Assembly (NCBI GenBank): GCA_017307955.1
Contig: JAFKFV010000015.1
Span: 124,001 to 188,000 of the forward strand
DNA length: 64,000 nt
Reading direction: 5' to 3'
Source of the DNA: Allobosea sp.
Lineage (GTDB): Bacteria > Pseudomonadota > Alphaproteobacteria > Rhizobiales > Kaistiaceae
This document shows positions 8,324-16,519 of this stretch, piece by piece. Each line of letters starts with the position of its first letter. Positions within the stretch are counted from its first letter, which is position 1. The position numbers and the translations under genes are program-made. The notes under the pieces were generated by a model. That model was not told where the DNA came from. It saw nothing but the letters and a program-made list of their open reading frames with translations, and ran no database searches.

Positions 8324-9139
8324 GTGACAGCATCATCCATTGCCGAAGGACGGCCCAAACTGCGGCTCGACGGCCTCTCGCATGAATTCAGGACCGCCGG
8401 CGGCGCGCCGCCCGTCAAGGCGATCGAGAACATCTCGATCGATGTCGCGCCCGGCAGCTTCGTCAGCCTGATCGGCCAGTCTGGCTGCGGAAAATCTACA
8501 TTATTCAACATAATGGCGGGTTTGTTGCAGCCGACAGCCGGCCGCGTCGTCCTCGACGGCGAGGACATCACCGGAAGAGCCGGCCTCGTCTCCTACATGC
8601 TGCAGAAGGACCTGCTGCTGCCCTGGCGGACGATCCTCGACAATGTCGTGTTCGGGCTCGAGATCCAGGGCGTCGACCGGCGCGAGGCGCGGGCGGTCGC
8701 CGAGCCGCTGATGGAGCGCTACGGTCTCGGCCGCTTCAAGAAGCACTATCCGGCGGCGCTCTCGGGCGGCATGCGCCAGCGCGCGGCGCTGCTGCGCACC
8801 CTCCTCTGCAACAACGATGTCATCCTGCTCGACGAACCCTTCGCGGCGCTCGATGCCCAGACCCGCTTCCGCATGCAGCAATGGCTGCTGACGCTGTGGC
8901 GCGATTTCGGCCGCACAGTTCTCTTCGTCACCCATGACGTCGACGAGGCGATCTTCCTCTCCGACGAGATCTGCGTGCTCTCGCCGAGGCCCGGCCGGAT
9001 CGCCGACCGCTTCCACGTGACGCTGCCCCGGCCGCGGGGCCGCGACGTCGTGACGGCGCCGGAGTTCATCCACGCCAAGGAACGCTGCCTCGACCTGCTC
9101 TTCTCGGGCGGCGAACCGGCGGAAAGCGAGGCCGCATGA
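8324..9139 (+). CDS. ABC transporter ATPase (SsuB/TauB/NrtD-like)
   Basis: A 271-residue ATP-binding subunit with Walker A GQSGCGKST (residues 51-59), signature LSGGMRQR, Walker B VILLDEPFAALD and the switch His in FVTHDVDEA. The start is GTG 8324 because AGGAGGG at 8311-8317 sits 6 bases before it; an in-frame GTG at 8276 lacks such a site. It is the first gene under the guanidine-I riboswitch and energises the permease encoded next, with which it overlaps (ATGA). Database names for this family (nitrate, sulfonate, taurine) do not fix the substrate; the riboswitch points to guanidine or a guanidino compound. Confidence 0.9.
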   Translation: MTASSIAEGRPKLRLDGLSHEFRTAGGAPPVKAIENISIDVAPGSFVSLIGQSGCGKSTLFNIMAGLLQPTAGRVVLDGEDITGRAGLVSYMLQKDLLLPWRTILDNVVFGLEIQGVDRREARAVAEPLMERYGLGRFKKHYPAALSGGMRQRAALLRTLLCNNDVILLDEPFAALDAQTRFRMQQWLLTLWRDFGRTVLFVTHDVDEAIFLSDEICVLSPRPGRIADRFHVTLPRPRGRDVVTAPEFIHAKERCLDLLFSGGEPAESEAA

Positions 9140-10050
9140 CCGAAAGGCTCATCGACATGTCGAACGACGCGATCATCGCTGCCGACAACACCAGGGACAG
9201 CGCCAAGACGAGCGCCGCATCGCCCGCCGCCGGGCTCCGCCGCCGCCCGCGCCGCGCCGGCGTGGTCATCACCCGCGAGACGCCCTGGCGGCGCGGCACC
9301 GTCTGGCTGCTGCAGATCGTCATCGCGGTGGCGGTGATCGGCGGCTGGGAGCTTGCGACGCGGATCGGGCTGATCGACCCGTTCTTCTGGTCCTCGCCCT
9401 CGCGCATCTACGGCGCCTTCATGATCACGCTCGAGGAAGGGACACTGTTCACCGACACCTGGTTCACCTTCGAGGCGACGATCATCGGCTTCCTGCTCGG
9501 CTCGACGCTCGGTGCCGTGATCGGGCTCAGCCTCTGGTGGTCGATCAACGCCGCGGCGGTGGTCCAGCCCTATATCGTCGTCTTCAACGCCGTCCCGAAG
9601 ATCGCGCTCGGCCCGCTGCTGATCCTCATCTTCGGCATCGGCATCGGCTCCAAGATCGCGCTCGCCGTCGCCTTCACGGCGGTGATCACCGCCATCGCCG
9701 CCTATGCCGGAGTGCGCGCCGTCGACGACGACCTCGTCAAGCTGACGCTCTCGCTGGGCGGCCGGCGCCGCGACGTCTTCTTCAAGATCGTCGTGCCCTC
9801 GGCCATGCCGTGGATCACGTCCTCGCTCAACATCAATATCGGCCTCGCCCTCGCCGGCGCCATCGCCGGTGAATTCATCTCGTCCCAGTACGGCCTCGGC
9901 AAGATCATCATGTATGCCGGCTCGACCTACGACATGGCGATGATCTGGGTCGGCATCATCATTCTCGGACTCTTGGCGATCGTACTCTACGGCGCCGTCA
10001 ATTGGCTCGAACGCAAATTCACACGGGGGCAGAACATCAAGACCATCTGA
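9136..10050 (+). CDS. ABC transporter permease (SsuC/NrtB-like)
   Basis: A 304-residue inner-membrane permease with about six hydrophobic stretches, including GTVWLLQIVIAVAVIGGW near residue 54. The coupling-helix region is VDDDLVKLTLSLGGRRRDVFFKIVVPSAMPWI, as in SsuC/TauC. The long charged N-terminal tail (about 45 residues) may be shorter if the Met at 9157 is used, but ATG 9136 overlaps the ATPase stop as ATGA and is preferred. It forms the pore of the riboswitch-controlled transporter. Confidence 0.88.
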   Translation: MTERLIDMSNDAIIAADNTRDSAKTSAASPAAGLRRRPRRAGVVITRETPWRRGTVWLLQIVIAVAVIGGWELATRIGLIDPFFWSSPSRIYGAFMITLEEGTLFTDTWFTFEATIIGFLLGSTLGAVIGLSLWWSINAAAVVQPYIVVFNAVPKIALGPLLILIFGIGIGSKIALAVAFTAVITAIAAYAGVRAVDDDLVKLTLSLGGRRRDVFFKIVVPSAMPWITSSLNINIGLALAGAIAGEFISSQYGLGKIIMYAGSTYDMAMIWVGIIILGLLAIVLYGAVNWLERKFTRGQNIKTI

Positions 10051-10109
10051 GCTGATCTTTCATTCTTCACGCGGATACCTTCCAGATCAAAAACAGGGAA
10101 CAGAATGCC

Positions 10110-11108
10110 ATGGTGAAGTTCAACCGTCGTCAGATCCTCGCCGGTGCCGCCGGCCTCGGCGCCATCGGCCTCACCGGCCTCGCCCGGCCGGCGCTTGCCC
10201 AGTCGAAGACATTCATCGTCACCGAGCCCGGCCATTCGGCGGATTCGCTGCCCTTCTATGTCGGCATCCGCAAGGGCTACTTCAAAGATGTCGGCCTCGA
10301 CGTGCAGGTCGTCACGACCGAAGGCGGCGGCAAGGCGATGTCGGCCGTGCAGTCGGGCAATGCCAATGCCTATATCGGCGGCCCCGAGCATATCGCCTTC
10401 GCCAATGTGAAGGGCGGCAAGCCGGTCCGTGCCATCATCGCGCTGTCGAACCGCGCCAACTCCTTCGTCAGCGCCCGCACCGGCGTCGAGGTCGATCCGT
10501 CGAAGAGCTTCGCCGACAACATCAAGGGCAAGAAGATCGCCGTCGGCACGCGCGGCTCGACCGACAACTCGATCCTGCTCTATCTCGCCAAGCGCGACGG
10601 TCTCGATCCGCGCAAGGACTTCGTCATGCTCGAGATCGCCAACGACGCCGGCCGCGTCGCGGCGATGAAGAATGGCGAGGCCGACATGGCGGTCGTCTTC
10701 GAGCCCTTCATCGCGCAGGGCGTCAAGGCCGGCATCTGGCAGGAACCCTTCGCCTCGATGCCGAAGGAACTCGGCCTCTTCGCCTGGACGACGGTCAACC
10801 TGCCGCAGTCGCTGATCCAGTCCGATCCGGAGCTGGCCAAGGCCGTCGTCGCGGCGACCAAGAAGTCGCTCGACCTCGTCTTCAACAATGATGCCGAGAT
10901 GCGCGCCATCGCCGCCGAGGAATTCCCGACGCTGCCGAAGGACGATCTCGACGCGATCCTGACCCGCGCCCGCGCCAACGACATGTGGCAGCAGGACGGC
11001 GCCATGCCGGAAGAGGCCTGGGACAAGACCAAGAGCATCATCACCATTTCCGGCGTGCTCAAGGAGGATGTCCCCTACAAGGACGTCTTCGATCCCGAAT
11101 TCCTTTGA
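10110..11108 (+). CDS. ABC transporter substrate-binding protein (NMT1/SsuA-like)
   Basis: A 332-residue periplasmic binding protein. The N-terminus has NRRQILAGAAG followed by a hydrophobic stretch and ALAQS, a Tat-like or Sec signal peptide cleaved near residue 31. The mature start TFIVTEPGHSADSLPFYVGIRKGYF is typical of NMT1/THI5-like proteins of SsuA/NrtA transporters, in which the ligand sits between two lobes. It follows the permease by 59 bp and is followed by a hairpin (11134-11165). Because the operon starts with a guanidine-I riboswitch, the ligand may be guanidine or a guanidino compound rather than sulfonate or a thiamine precursor. Confidence 0.88.
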   Translation: MVKFNRRQILAGAAGLGAIGLTGLARPALAQSKTFIVTEPGHSADSLPFYVGIRKGYFKDVGLDVQVVTTEGGGKAMSAVQSGNANAYIGGPEHIAFANVKGGKPVRAIIALSNRANSFVSARTGVEVDPSKSFADNIKGKKIAVGTRGSTDNSILLYLAKRDGLDPRKDFVMLEIANDAGRVAAMKNGEADMAVVFEPFIAQGVKAGIWQEPFASMPKELGLFAWTTVNLPQSLIQSDPELAKAVVAATKKSLDLVFNNDAEMRAIAAEEFPTLPKDDLDAILTRARANDMWQQDGAMPEEAWDKTKSIITISGVLKEDVPYKDVFDPEFL

Positions 11109-11133
11109 AGTGATCCTTCGCTTCGCCATGATC

Positions 11134-11165
11134 GGCGCGGACCGGGCATCACCCCGGCCCGCGCC
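11134..11165 (+). other. Intercistronic hairpin after the second binding-protein gene
   Basis: GGCGCGG-A-CCGGG (11134-11146) pairs with CCCGG-C-CCGCGCC (11153-11165), a 12-bp stem with one A/C mismatch and no T-run. It probably stabilises the transporter message and lowers expression of the downstream enzymes relative to the binding protein. Confidence 0.55.
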
Positions 11166-11189
11166 AGACAAGACCATCCGAGGACCTGA

Positions 11190-11624
11190 ATGACCGATGC
11201 CGTGACCCGCCCGAGCCTCAAGCTCACCCATGCCGCCGCGCTGAAGGCGCTGACCGCTGCCGTCGCCAAGGCTGAGGAGATCGGCTGGCATGTGAATGTC
11301 ATCATCGTGGACGAGGGCGGCAACCTGCTCGCCGCCGTGCGCATGGACGAGGCGAAGTTCCTTTCGGTCGCGACCGCCACCCACAAGGCGATGAGCGCCG
11401 CCTCGCATCGCCGGCCGACGACCGAGATCGACGCCGAGCTCGCGACGAGCCTCGCGCTCGCCTCGAACGGCAAGCTCACCAACATGGCCGGCGGCCTGCC
11501 GATCGTCATCGACGGCGTCTGCGTCGGCGGCATCGGCATCGGCTCGGCACCGGACGACGAGGATGTCGCGATCGCGAGAGCCGGCCTCGCCGCGCTCGGC
11601 GCCGCCGAGCGCATGCCGGACTGA
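11190..11624 (+). CDS. GlcG/HbpS-family protein (DUF336)
   Basis: A 144-residue protein with the DUF336 fold: LTHAAALKALTAAVAKAEEIG, VNVIIVDEGGNLLAAVRMD, and the Gly-rich C-terminal GGLPIVIDGVCVGGIGIGSA. Members include haem-responsive HbpS and GlcG of the glycolate locus, and many sit beside small-molecule catabolic enzymes without a known reaction. It lacks a signal peptide here. It lies 81 bp after the binding-protein gene and 10 bp before the metallo-hydrolase gene, so it belongs to the same operon. Its role is not predictable. Confidence 0.82.
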   Translation: MTDAVTRPSLKLTHAAALKALTAAVAKAEEIGWHVNVIIVDEGGNLLAAVRMDEAKFLSVATATHKAMSAASHRRPTTEIDAELATSLALASNGKLTNMAGGLPIVIDGVCVGGIGIGSAPDDEDVAIARAGLAALGAAERMPD

Positions 11625-11634
11625 GGAGAGGAGC

Positions 11635-12420
11635 ATGGCCGACGCCGCCCCGACCGAGATCCGCAAGCTCTTCATCCTGCTCGTCGGCTACGAGATCATC
11701 CGCAAGTCCGGCTGCATCCGCGGCGAGCAGCCGCATATCGTGCTGGCGGTGCCGATCTGCTGCTACCTGATGGAGACGGCGCGCGGCTTCGTCCTCTACG
11801 ACACCGGCCTTTCGAGCGAGGGCCTAGACGATCCCGTCGCCGCCCGCGCCCGCTATGTGAACGCGACCTTCCCCTTGCCGCCGGTGGTGCTGCCCGAGCA
11901 CGAGCTCCTGCCGCAGCTGGCGAAGCTCGGCGTCGCGCCCGGGGATATCACCGAGATCGTGCTCAGCCATGCGCATGGCGACCATACCGGCCACCTCCGC
12001 GATTTCCGCAATGCGCGCATCACCATCCAGAGACAGGAATACGAGGCCGCGATGGCCGATCGCGGCCGGGTGAACTTCGCCGACTATTCGGATCCCTCGA
12101 TCACCTGGAACATCGTCGATGGCGACATGGCGCTGATGCCGGGGCTCGACCTCGTGTTGACCCGCGGCCACCAGCCCGGACACCAGTCGGCCGTCATCCG
12201 TCTCGAACGCGACGGCGTGAAGATCCTGACCGGCGATGTCGCAGACCTTCTCGAGAATTTCGAGCGTGAACTCATCGGCGGCGCCATGGATGATCCGGCC
12301 GCGCTCGCCTCGATCCGCCGGCTGAACGCCATCGCCCGCGAGACGGGCGGCGAGCTCATCCCGCTGCATGATCCGCTCTTCGTGCAGCGGGCGCGCCTCG
12401 CGCCGGACCATTACGCATAA
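11635..12420 (+). CDS. Metallo-beta-lactamase-fold hydrolase (AHL lactonase-like)
   Basis: A 261-residue protein with the zinc motif SHAHGDHTGHL, giving His112, His114, Asp116 and His117, then the His in TRGHQPGHQS, the bridging Asp in TGDVAD and a final His in PLHDP. This is the N-acyl-homoserine-lactonase-like branch of the fold, which hydrolyses lactones and related esters or amides. The ATG at 11635 follows GGAGAGGAG; upstream in-frame codons overlap the GlcG gene. In this operon it may open a cyclic or ester intermediate of the imported compound; quorum quenching is the alternative reading. Confidence 0.82.
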   Translation: MADAAPTEIRKLFILLVGYEIIRKSGCIRGEQPHIVLAVPICCYLMETARGFVLYDTGLSSEGLDDPVAARARYVNATFPLPPVVLPEHELLPQLAKLGVAPGDITEIVLSHAHGDHTGHLRDFRNARITIQRQEYEAAMADRGRVNFADYSDPSITWNIVDGDMALMPGLDLVLTRGHQPGHQSAVIRLERDGVKILTGDVADLLENFERELIGGAMDDPAALASIRRLNAIARETGGELIPLHDPLFVQRARLAPDHYA

Positions 12421-12430
12421 GGAGACGACC

Positions 12431-14026
12431 ATGAGGACCGACCGCGACTTCGTGCGCACCGGCGCATCCACGGCGATCGGCGACGCGGGCATGGCTGCGA
12501 CCTCGCATCCGGCGGCGACGCTGGCGGCGGTCGAGATCCTGCGCGCCGGCGGCAATGCAGTCGATGGCGCGATCGCAGCCGTCGCCATGCAATGCGTGGT
12601 CGATCCCCTGATGACCGGCATCGGCGGCGACTGCTTCGCCCTCTATGCCCCGAAAGGCGGCATGCCGATCGCGCTCAACGGCTCCGGCCGCACCGCGCGC
12701 GCCGCCGAAATCGCCTGGTTCCGCGACCAGGGCATCGATGTCATCCATGACCGCTCGGTGCATGCCGTGACGGTTCCCGGCGCGGTCGATGCCTGGTGCC
12801 GCCTTTCGGAGGATTATGGCAGCCTGCCGCTCGCGAAAGTGCTGGCGCCCGCGAGCCGCGCCGCCGAAGAGGGATATCGCGTCACGCCGCGCGTCGCGCA
12901 TGACTGGGCCGCCAATGCCGAGCGGCTGTCGCATGATGCCGGCGCGATGAAGGCCTTCCTGATCGACGGCCGCGCGCCACGGGCCGGCGAGAAGATGGCT
13001 CATCCCGCGCTCGGCGCGACGCTCCGCCAGATCGGCGCGGCGGGGCGGGCCGGCTTCTACGAGGGCGCGGCGGCGGCCGAGATCACGAGCCTCCTCGGCG
13101 ACCGCGGCGGGCTGCTCGACCGCGACGATTTCGCCGCCCACAGCTCGACCTATGTGACGCCGATCAGCGCAGCCTATCGCGGCTACCGGCTGCATGAATG
13201 CCCGCCCAACGGCCAGGGCGTCACGGCGCTGATCATGCTGCGCATCCTCGAGGGCTTCGATCTCTCGGAGAGCGCGATCGACGCGGCGACGCGCATCCAT
13301 CTCCATGCCGAGGCGGCGCGGATCGCCTATGGCCTGCGCGACACTCTCGTCGGCGATCCGGAGGTGGCGCCGCTCGATGTCGAGGCGCTGCTCTCGGAGG
13401 CGAGCATTGCGCCGCTCAGGGCCTCGATCCGTCTCGACCGCGCCGGCCCCCTCGCCGCGCCGCGCGACGAGACCGCGCACAAGGACACCGTCTATCTCAC
13501 GGTGGTCGACCGCGACCGCAACGCCATCTCGCTGATCAACTCGATCTTCTGGGCCTTCGGCAGCGGCCATTACGCGCCGGAATCCGGCGTCGTGCTGCAG
13601 AACCGCGGCGCCAGCTTCCGCATCGACGAGGATCATCCGAACGCCATCGGCCCGCGCAAGCGGCCGATGCACACCATCATCCCGGCCATGCTGACGAAGG
13701 ATGACCGGCTCCTGATGTCGTTCGGCGTCATGGGCGGCCAGTATCAGGCGGCGGGTCATGCGCATTTCGTCTCCGAGGTCGTCGACCGCGACAAGGCGCT
13801 GCAGGCGGCATCCGATGCGCCGCGCAGCTTCTCCTTCGACGGCACGCTGACGCTCGAGAACACGATCGACGAGGCGACGGCCGACACGCTCGCTGCAATG
13901 GGACACGAGGTCGTCCGCTCCGGCGATCCGATCGGCGGCTGCCAGGCAATCGCGCTCGACCATGAGACCGGCGCGCTCTTCGGCGCCAGCGATCATCGCA
14001 AGGACGGCATCGCGCTCGGATTCTAG
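12431..14026 (+). CDS. Gamma-glutamyltranspeptidase-family hydrolase
   Basis: A 531-residue Ntn-hydrolase precursor. The expected autocleavage and nucleophile Thr is Thr353 in HKDTVYLTVVDRD, dividing a large and a small subunit, and GVMGGQYQAAGHA matches the small-subunit glycine loop. There is no signal peptide (it starts MRTDRDFV), so it is cytoplasmic, unlike classical glutathione-degrading GGT. The family also contains amide hydrolases such as oxamate amidohydrolase HpxW and cephalosporin acylases, so an amide substrate from the imported nitrogen compound is plausible. ATG 12431 follows GGAGACGACC. It is the last gene of the riboswitch operon. Confidence 0.85.
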   Translation: MRTDRDFVRTGASTAIGDAGMAATSHPAATLAAVEILRAGGNAVDGAIAAVAMQCVVDPLMTGIGGDCFALYAPKGGMPIALNGSGRTARAAEIAWFRDQGIDVIHDRSVHAVTVPGAVDAWCRLSEDYGSLPLAKVLAPASRAAEEGYRVTPRVAHDWAANAERLSHDAGAMKAFLIDGRAPRAGEKMAHPALGATLRQIGAAGRAGFYEGAAAAEITSLLGDRGGLLDRDDFAAHSSTYVTPISAAYRGYRLHECPPNGQGVTALIMLRILEGFDLSESAIDAATRIHLHAEAARIAYGLRDTLVGDPEVAPLDVEALLSEASIAPLRASIRLDRAGPLAAPRDETAHKDTVYLTVVDRDRNAISLINSIFWAFGSGHYAPESGVVLQNRGASFRIDEDHPNAIGPRKRPMHTIIPAMLTKDDRLLMSFGVMGGQYQAAGHAHFVSEVVDRDKALQAASDAPRSFSFDGTLTLENTIDEATADTLAAMGHEVVRSGDPIGGCQAIALDHETGALFGASDHRKDGIALGF

Positions 14027-14028
14027 CT

Positions 14029-14047
14029 GATGATGCGCCGCATCATC
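14029..14047 (+). other. Hairpin just after the GGT-family gene
   Basis: GATGATGC (14029-14036) pairs with GCATCATC (14040-14047) over a 3-nt loop, two bases after the stop codon. There is no T-run. It may mark the mRNA 3' end or protect it. Confidence 0.4.
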
Positions 14048-14161
14048 GCTGCTGCGACGCTTGCTGCATTGCGTCATACGCAAAGCTGCCATGCGAAAAT
14101 CGGCTCTGCTCAGCGCCAGGCGAGGCCGCTACATTCCTCATCACAGTTACCGAGCTTCGCA

Positions 14162-14274
14162 GGAACGAACCTCCTCCCTCGTTCCAGCGATACGGCGACC
14201 GGCGAACCTCCTCCCTCGCCCCGTCGCCACCCTAGAGAACGCCCGCCGACCTCCTCCCCGGCGGGCGTTTTTCT
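14162..14274 (+). ncRNA. Anti-Shine-Dalgarno 'cuckoo/CcsR'-type sRNA with three identical loops
   Basis: Three consecutive hairpins each present exactly the loop ACCTCCTCCC: stem GGAACGA/TCGTTCC (loop 14169-14178), stem GGCGA/TCGCC extended by GGCGAC/GTCGCC (loop 14206-14215), and stem CGCCCGCCG/CGGCGGGCG (loop 14249-14258) ending in TTTTTCTTTT, i.e. the terminator. CCUCCUCCC loops are the hallmark of the cuckoo (CcsR) RNA family of Rhizobiales and Rhodobacterales. The 5' end is not defined; it lies between about 14100 and 14160, and I saw no clear promoter. Confidence 0.8.
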
Positions 14275-14503
14275 TTTCCGGAATGACCTCCGACGCCTGA
14301 TCCCCTCCTCCGCGCATCGACAAGCGCCGGGAGATTTCTGCTGCGTCGTCTCTCTACCCGGCGAGCACCAGGCTTGAGCGACGCGCGCTGTCCCACAGAT
14401 ATCAACCTACGCAACCATGGGTTGCTTTGATACACTCGTGTTCAGCGAGCTGGCAGACGCGATCGCGGACGATCGCCGCCGGCATGACCCTCTGGAGCAT
14501 GAG

Positions 14504-15382
14504 ATGGCGAAATCGATTTCCCCGAGCGACGTGCTTCGGGGCGAAGGCGACAGCCTTGTGGGAATGACCGGAATCCGGCGCGAGGGGCGGCGCGCGGCAG
14601 CGCCCCCGCTTTATCCGGGCAAGGCGCTGAGGCACGGCTCGTCGGGCGCCGAAGTCGAGCGCGTGCAGCGCCGCCTGCTGGCGCTCGGCATCACCGTCGT
14701 AGGTTCGCCCGACGGCGACTTCGGCGACAAGACCGAAGGGGGCGTGCGCCTGTTGCAGACGCGTTCCGAGGACGCCGAGGGCGAACCGCTGGAGGTCGAC
14801 GGCATCGTCGGACCGCGGACCTGGGCGGCGCTGTTCGGCTCGCACGCGATCGGCGCCGACGAGCCATCAGCCCCGGCGGCCGGGCTGGCCGCGGCGGCGC
14901 TTGCGGTCGCCCGCGGCCAAGTCGGCGTGCGCGAGCAGCCGCCCGGATCGAACCGGGGGCCGCAGGTCGACGTCTATGTCTCGAATGTCGGCCCGGGCCT
15001 GCTGGGCCAGCCCTGGTGCATGGCCTTCGTCTACTGGTGCTTCACGCAGGCGGCAAACCAGCTCGGCATTGCCAATACCGCCCCGAGGACCGCCAGCGTC
15101 ATCGCCTCCTGGCGGAAGGCGCCGCATGTCGCGGGAGCCCGGATCGTGACGGCGGCCGAGGCACGGCGTGATCCGGCCAGGGTGACGCCCGGCATGGTCT
15201 TCTACATCGAGACCGGCGGCGGACACGGCCATACCGGCTTCGTCGCCGATGTCGTCGACGGGCGGCTGGTCACGATCGAGGGCAACACCAATGACGGCGG
15301 CTCGCGCGAAGGCATCGGCGTCTTCATCCGCTCGCGCCGCCGCATCGACACGATCAATCTCGGCTTCGTCTTCTTCGGCTGA
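14504..15382 (+). CDS. Peptidoglycan-binding and CHAP amidase domain protein
   Basis: A 292-residue protein. Residues ~40-110 form a peptidoglycan-binding repeat (GSSGAEVERVQRRLLALGI ... DGDFGDKTEGGVRLLQ ... VDGIVGPRTWAALFG). The C-terminal half is a CHAP/NlpC-like amidase with Cys172 in PWCMAFVYWCF, the His in GGGHGHTGFV and the Asn in IEGNTND as catalytic candidates. ATG 14504 follows GGAG with 7-nt spacing; an earlier ATG at 14417 has no ribosome site. No signal peptide is visible, so export may be non-classical or it may act during lysis. It is followed by an L,D-transpeptidase gene, giving a small cell-wall pair. Confidence 0.8.
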   Translation: MAKSISPSDVLRGEGDSLVGMTGIRREGRRAAAPPLYPGKALRHGSSGAEVERVQRRLLALGITVVGSPDGDFGDKTEGGVRLLQTRSEDAEGEPLEVDGIVGPRTWAALFGSHAIGADEPSAPAAGLAAAALAVARGQVGVREQPPGSNRGPQVDVYVSNVGPGLLGQPWCMAFVYWCFTQAANQLGIANTAPRTASVIASWRKAPHVAGARIVTAAEARRDPARVTPGMVFYIETGGGHGHTGFVADVVDGRLVTIEGNTNDGGSREGIGVFIRSRRRIDTINLGFVFFG

Positions 15383-15489
15383 GGGCGCGCACAGAGCGGC
15401 CAGCCTCTGCCGTATTGACGAAACTGGCCGCTTGGCCGCGAAATGAGGCCGCCGGGCACGCCTGGCGGCGGCGACGGGGGAGGTCGATC

Positions 15490-16506
15490 GTGGGGACAGT
15501 CGTGGGGCGGCGGACGGTGCTCGCCGGGTTGGGCATGGTTCTCGCCGGCTTTGCGGTGCGGGAGGCCGCCGCCGAGCCGCAGGTCGTGGCGGTGGACGAA
15601 CTGGAGCCGGGCGCCTTTGTCTGGCATCCGGAGCGGGCGCCGGCCGGGCCGGTGGCGGTCGTCGTCTCGATCCCCGACCAGCGCGTCTATGTCTATCGCA
15701 ACGGCGTGCGCATCGGCGTCTCGACCTGCTCGACGGGCAAGCCCGGCCATGAGACGCCGACCGGCGTCTTCACCATCCTCGAAAAGGACAAGCATCATCG
15801 CTCGTCCACCTACAACAACGCGCCGATGCCCAACATGAACCGGCTCACCTGGTCGGGCATCGCGCTGCATGCCGGCAATCTGCCGGGCTATCCGGCCTCG
15901 CATGGCTGCGTCCGCCTGCCGCTCGCCTTTTCCGAGCGGCTGTTCAGCGTGACGACGGTGGGGACGCCCGTCATCATCGCCGATGCCGCCACCTATCCCG
16001 GCACGGTGCTGCATCCGGGGCTGGTGCTTTCGGGCGATGCCAAGGCGACGCTGGAAGCCGTCGCGGCCACGGCTGCGAAACCGGCGCGACCCGGCAAGGC
16101 GCTGAAGACGCCGGTGCCGCCGGGGCCGGCGATCTCGATCCTCGTCTCCAGCGCCGAGGGGAGCATCGTCGTCATGCGCGACGGCCATGTCGTCGCCTCG
16201 GGCAGGGCCACGATCGCCGAGCCGGAACGCCCGCTCGGCAACCATGTCTATGTGCTCGGTCCCATCGGCGAGGATGACCAGCGCCTGGTCTGGCGCACGA
16301 TCGGCTATTACGACAGCACCGCCCGGGACGTGGAATCGACGCCGTCCGATACGCTCGCCCGCATTCGCGGCGACCAGGCGATCATCGCGGCGATCCAGAA
16401 CAATCTCGCGCCCGGCGCCGTCATGATCACCGTCGACCTGCCGCTCTCCGCCGACAGCCGCACCGGCCGCGATTTCGTCATCATGACCGACCAGGCGGTC
16501 GGCTGA
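15490..16506 (+). CDS. L,D-transpeptidase (YkuD family)
   Basis: A 338-residue exported protein. GTG 15490 is chosen for the GGGGGAGG ribosome site 7 bases upstream, giving VGTVVGRRTVLAGLGMVLAGF, a Tat-like signal, then REAAAE. The YkuD domain has VSIPDQRVYVYRNGVRI and the catalytic LHAGNLPGYPASHGCVRLP with His138 and Cys140. It would cross-link peptidoglycan 3-3 or attach proteins to it. The ~130-residue C-terminal region (ISILVSSAEGSIVVMRDG) resembles a second, non-catalytic YkuD-like sheet lacking the Cys motif. It converges on the aldo/keto reductase gene. Confidence 0.85.
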   Translation: MGTVVGRRTVLAGLGMVLAGFAVREAAAEPQVVAVDELEPGAFVWHPERAPAGPVAVVVSIPDQRVYVYRNGVRIGVSTCSTGKPGHETPTGVFTILEKDKHHRSSTYNNAPMPNMNRLTWSGIALHAGNLPGYPASHGCVRLPLAFSERLFSVTTVGTPVIIADAATYPGTVLHPGLVLSGDAKATLEAVAATAAKPARPGKALKTPVPPGPAISILVSSAEGSIVVMRDGHVVASGRATIAEPERPLGNHVYVLGPIGEDDQRLVWRTIGYYDSTARDVESTPSDTLARIRGDQAIIAAIQNNLAPGAVMITVDLPLSADSRTGRDFVIMTDQAVG

Positions 16507-16519
16507 TTGCGCCTTTGCC

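Noticed and set aside
10110..11108. Thiamine-precursor (THI5/ThiY) transporter with a TPP riboswitch
   Set aside because: The binding protein is NMT1-like, but the leader has guanidine-I blocks and no TPP (CTGAGA / ACCTGATCTGG) elements.
9987..14092. Long minus-strand frames across 9987-11675 and 12356-14092
   Set aside because: Both are antisense to clear genes (binding protein, GlcG, GGT family) and lack recognisable domains.
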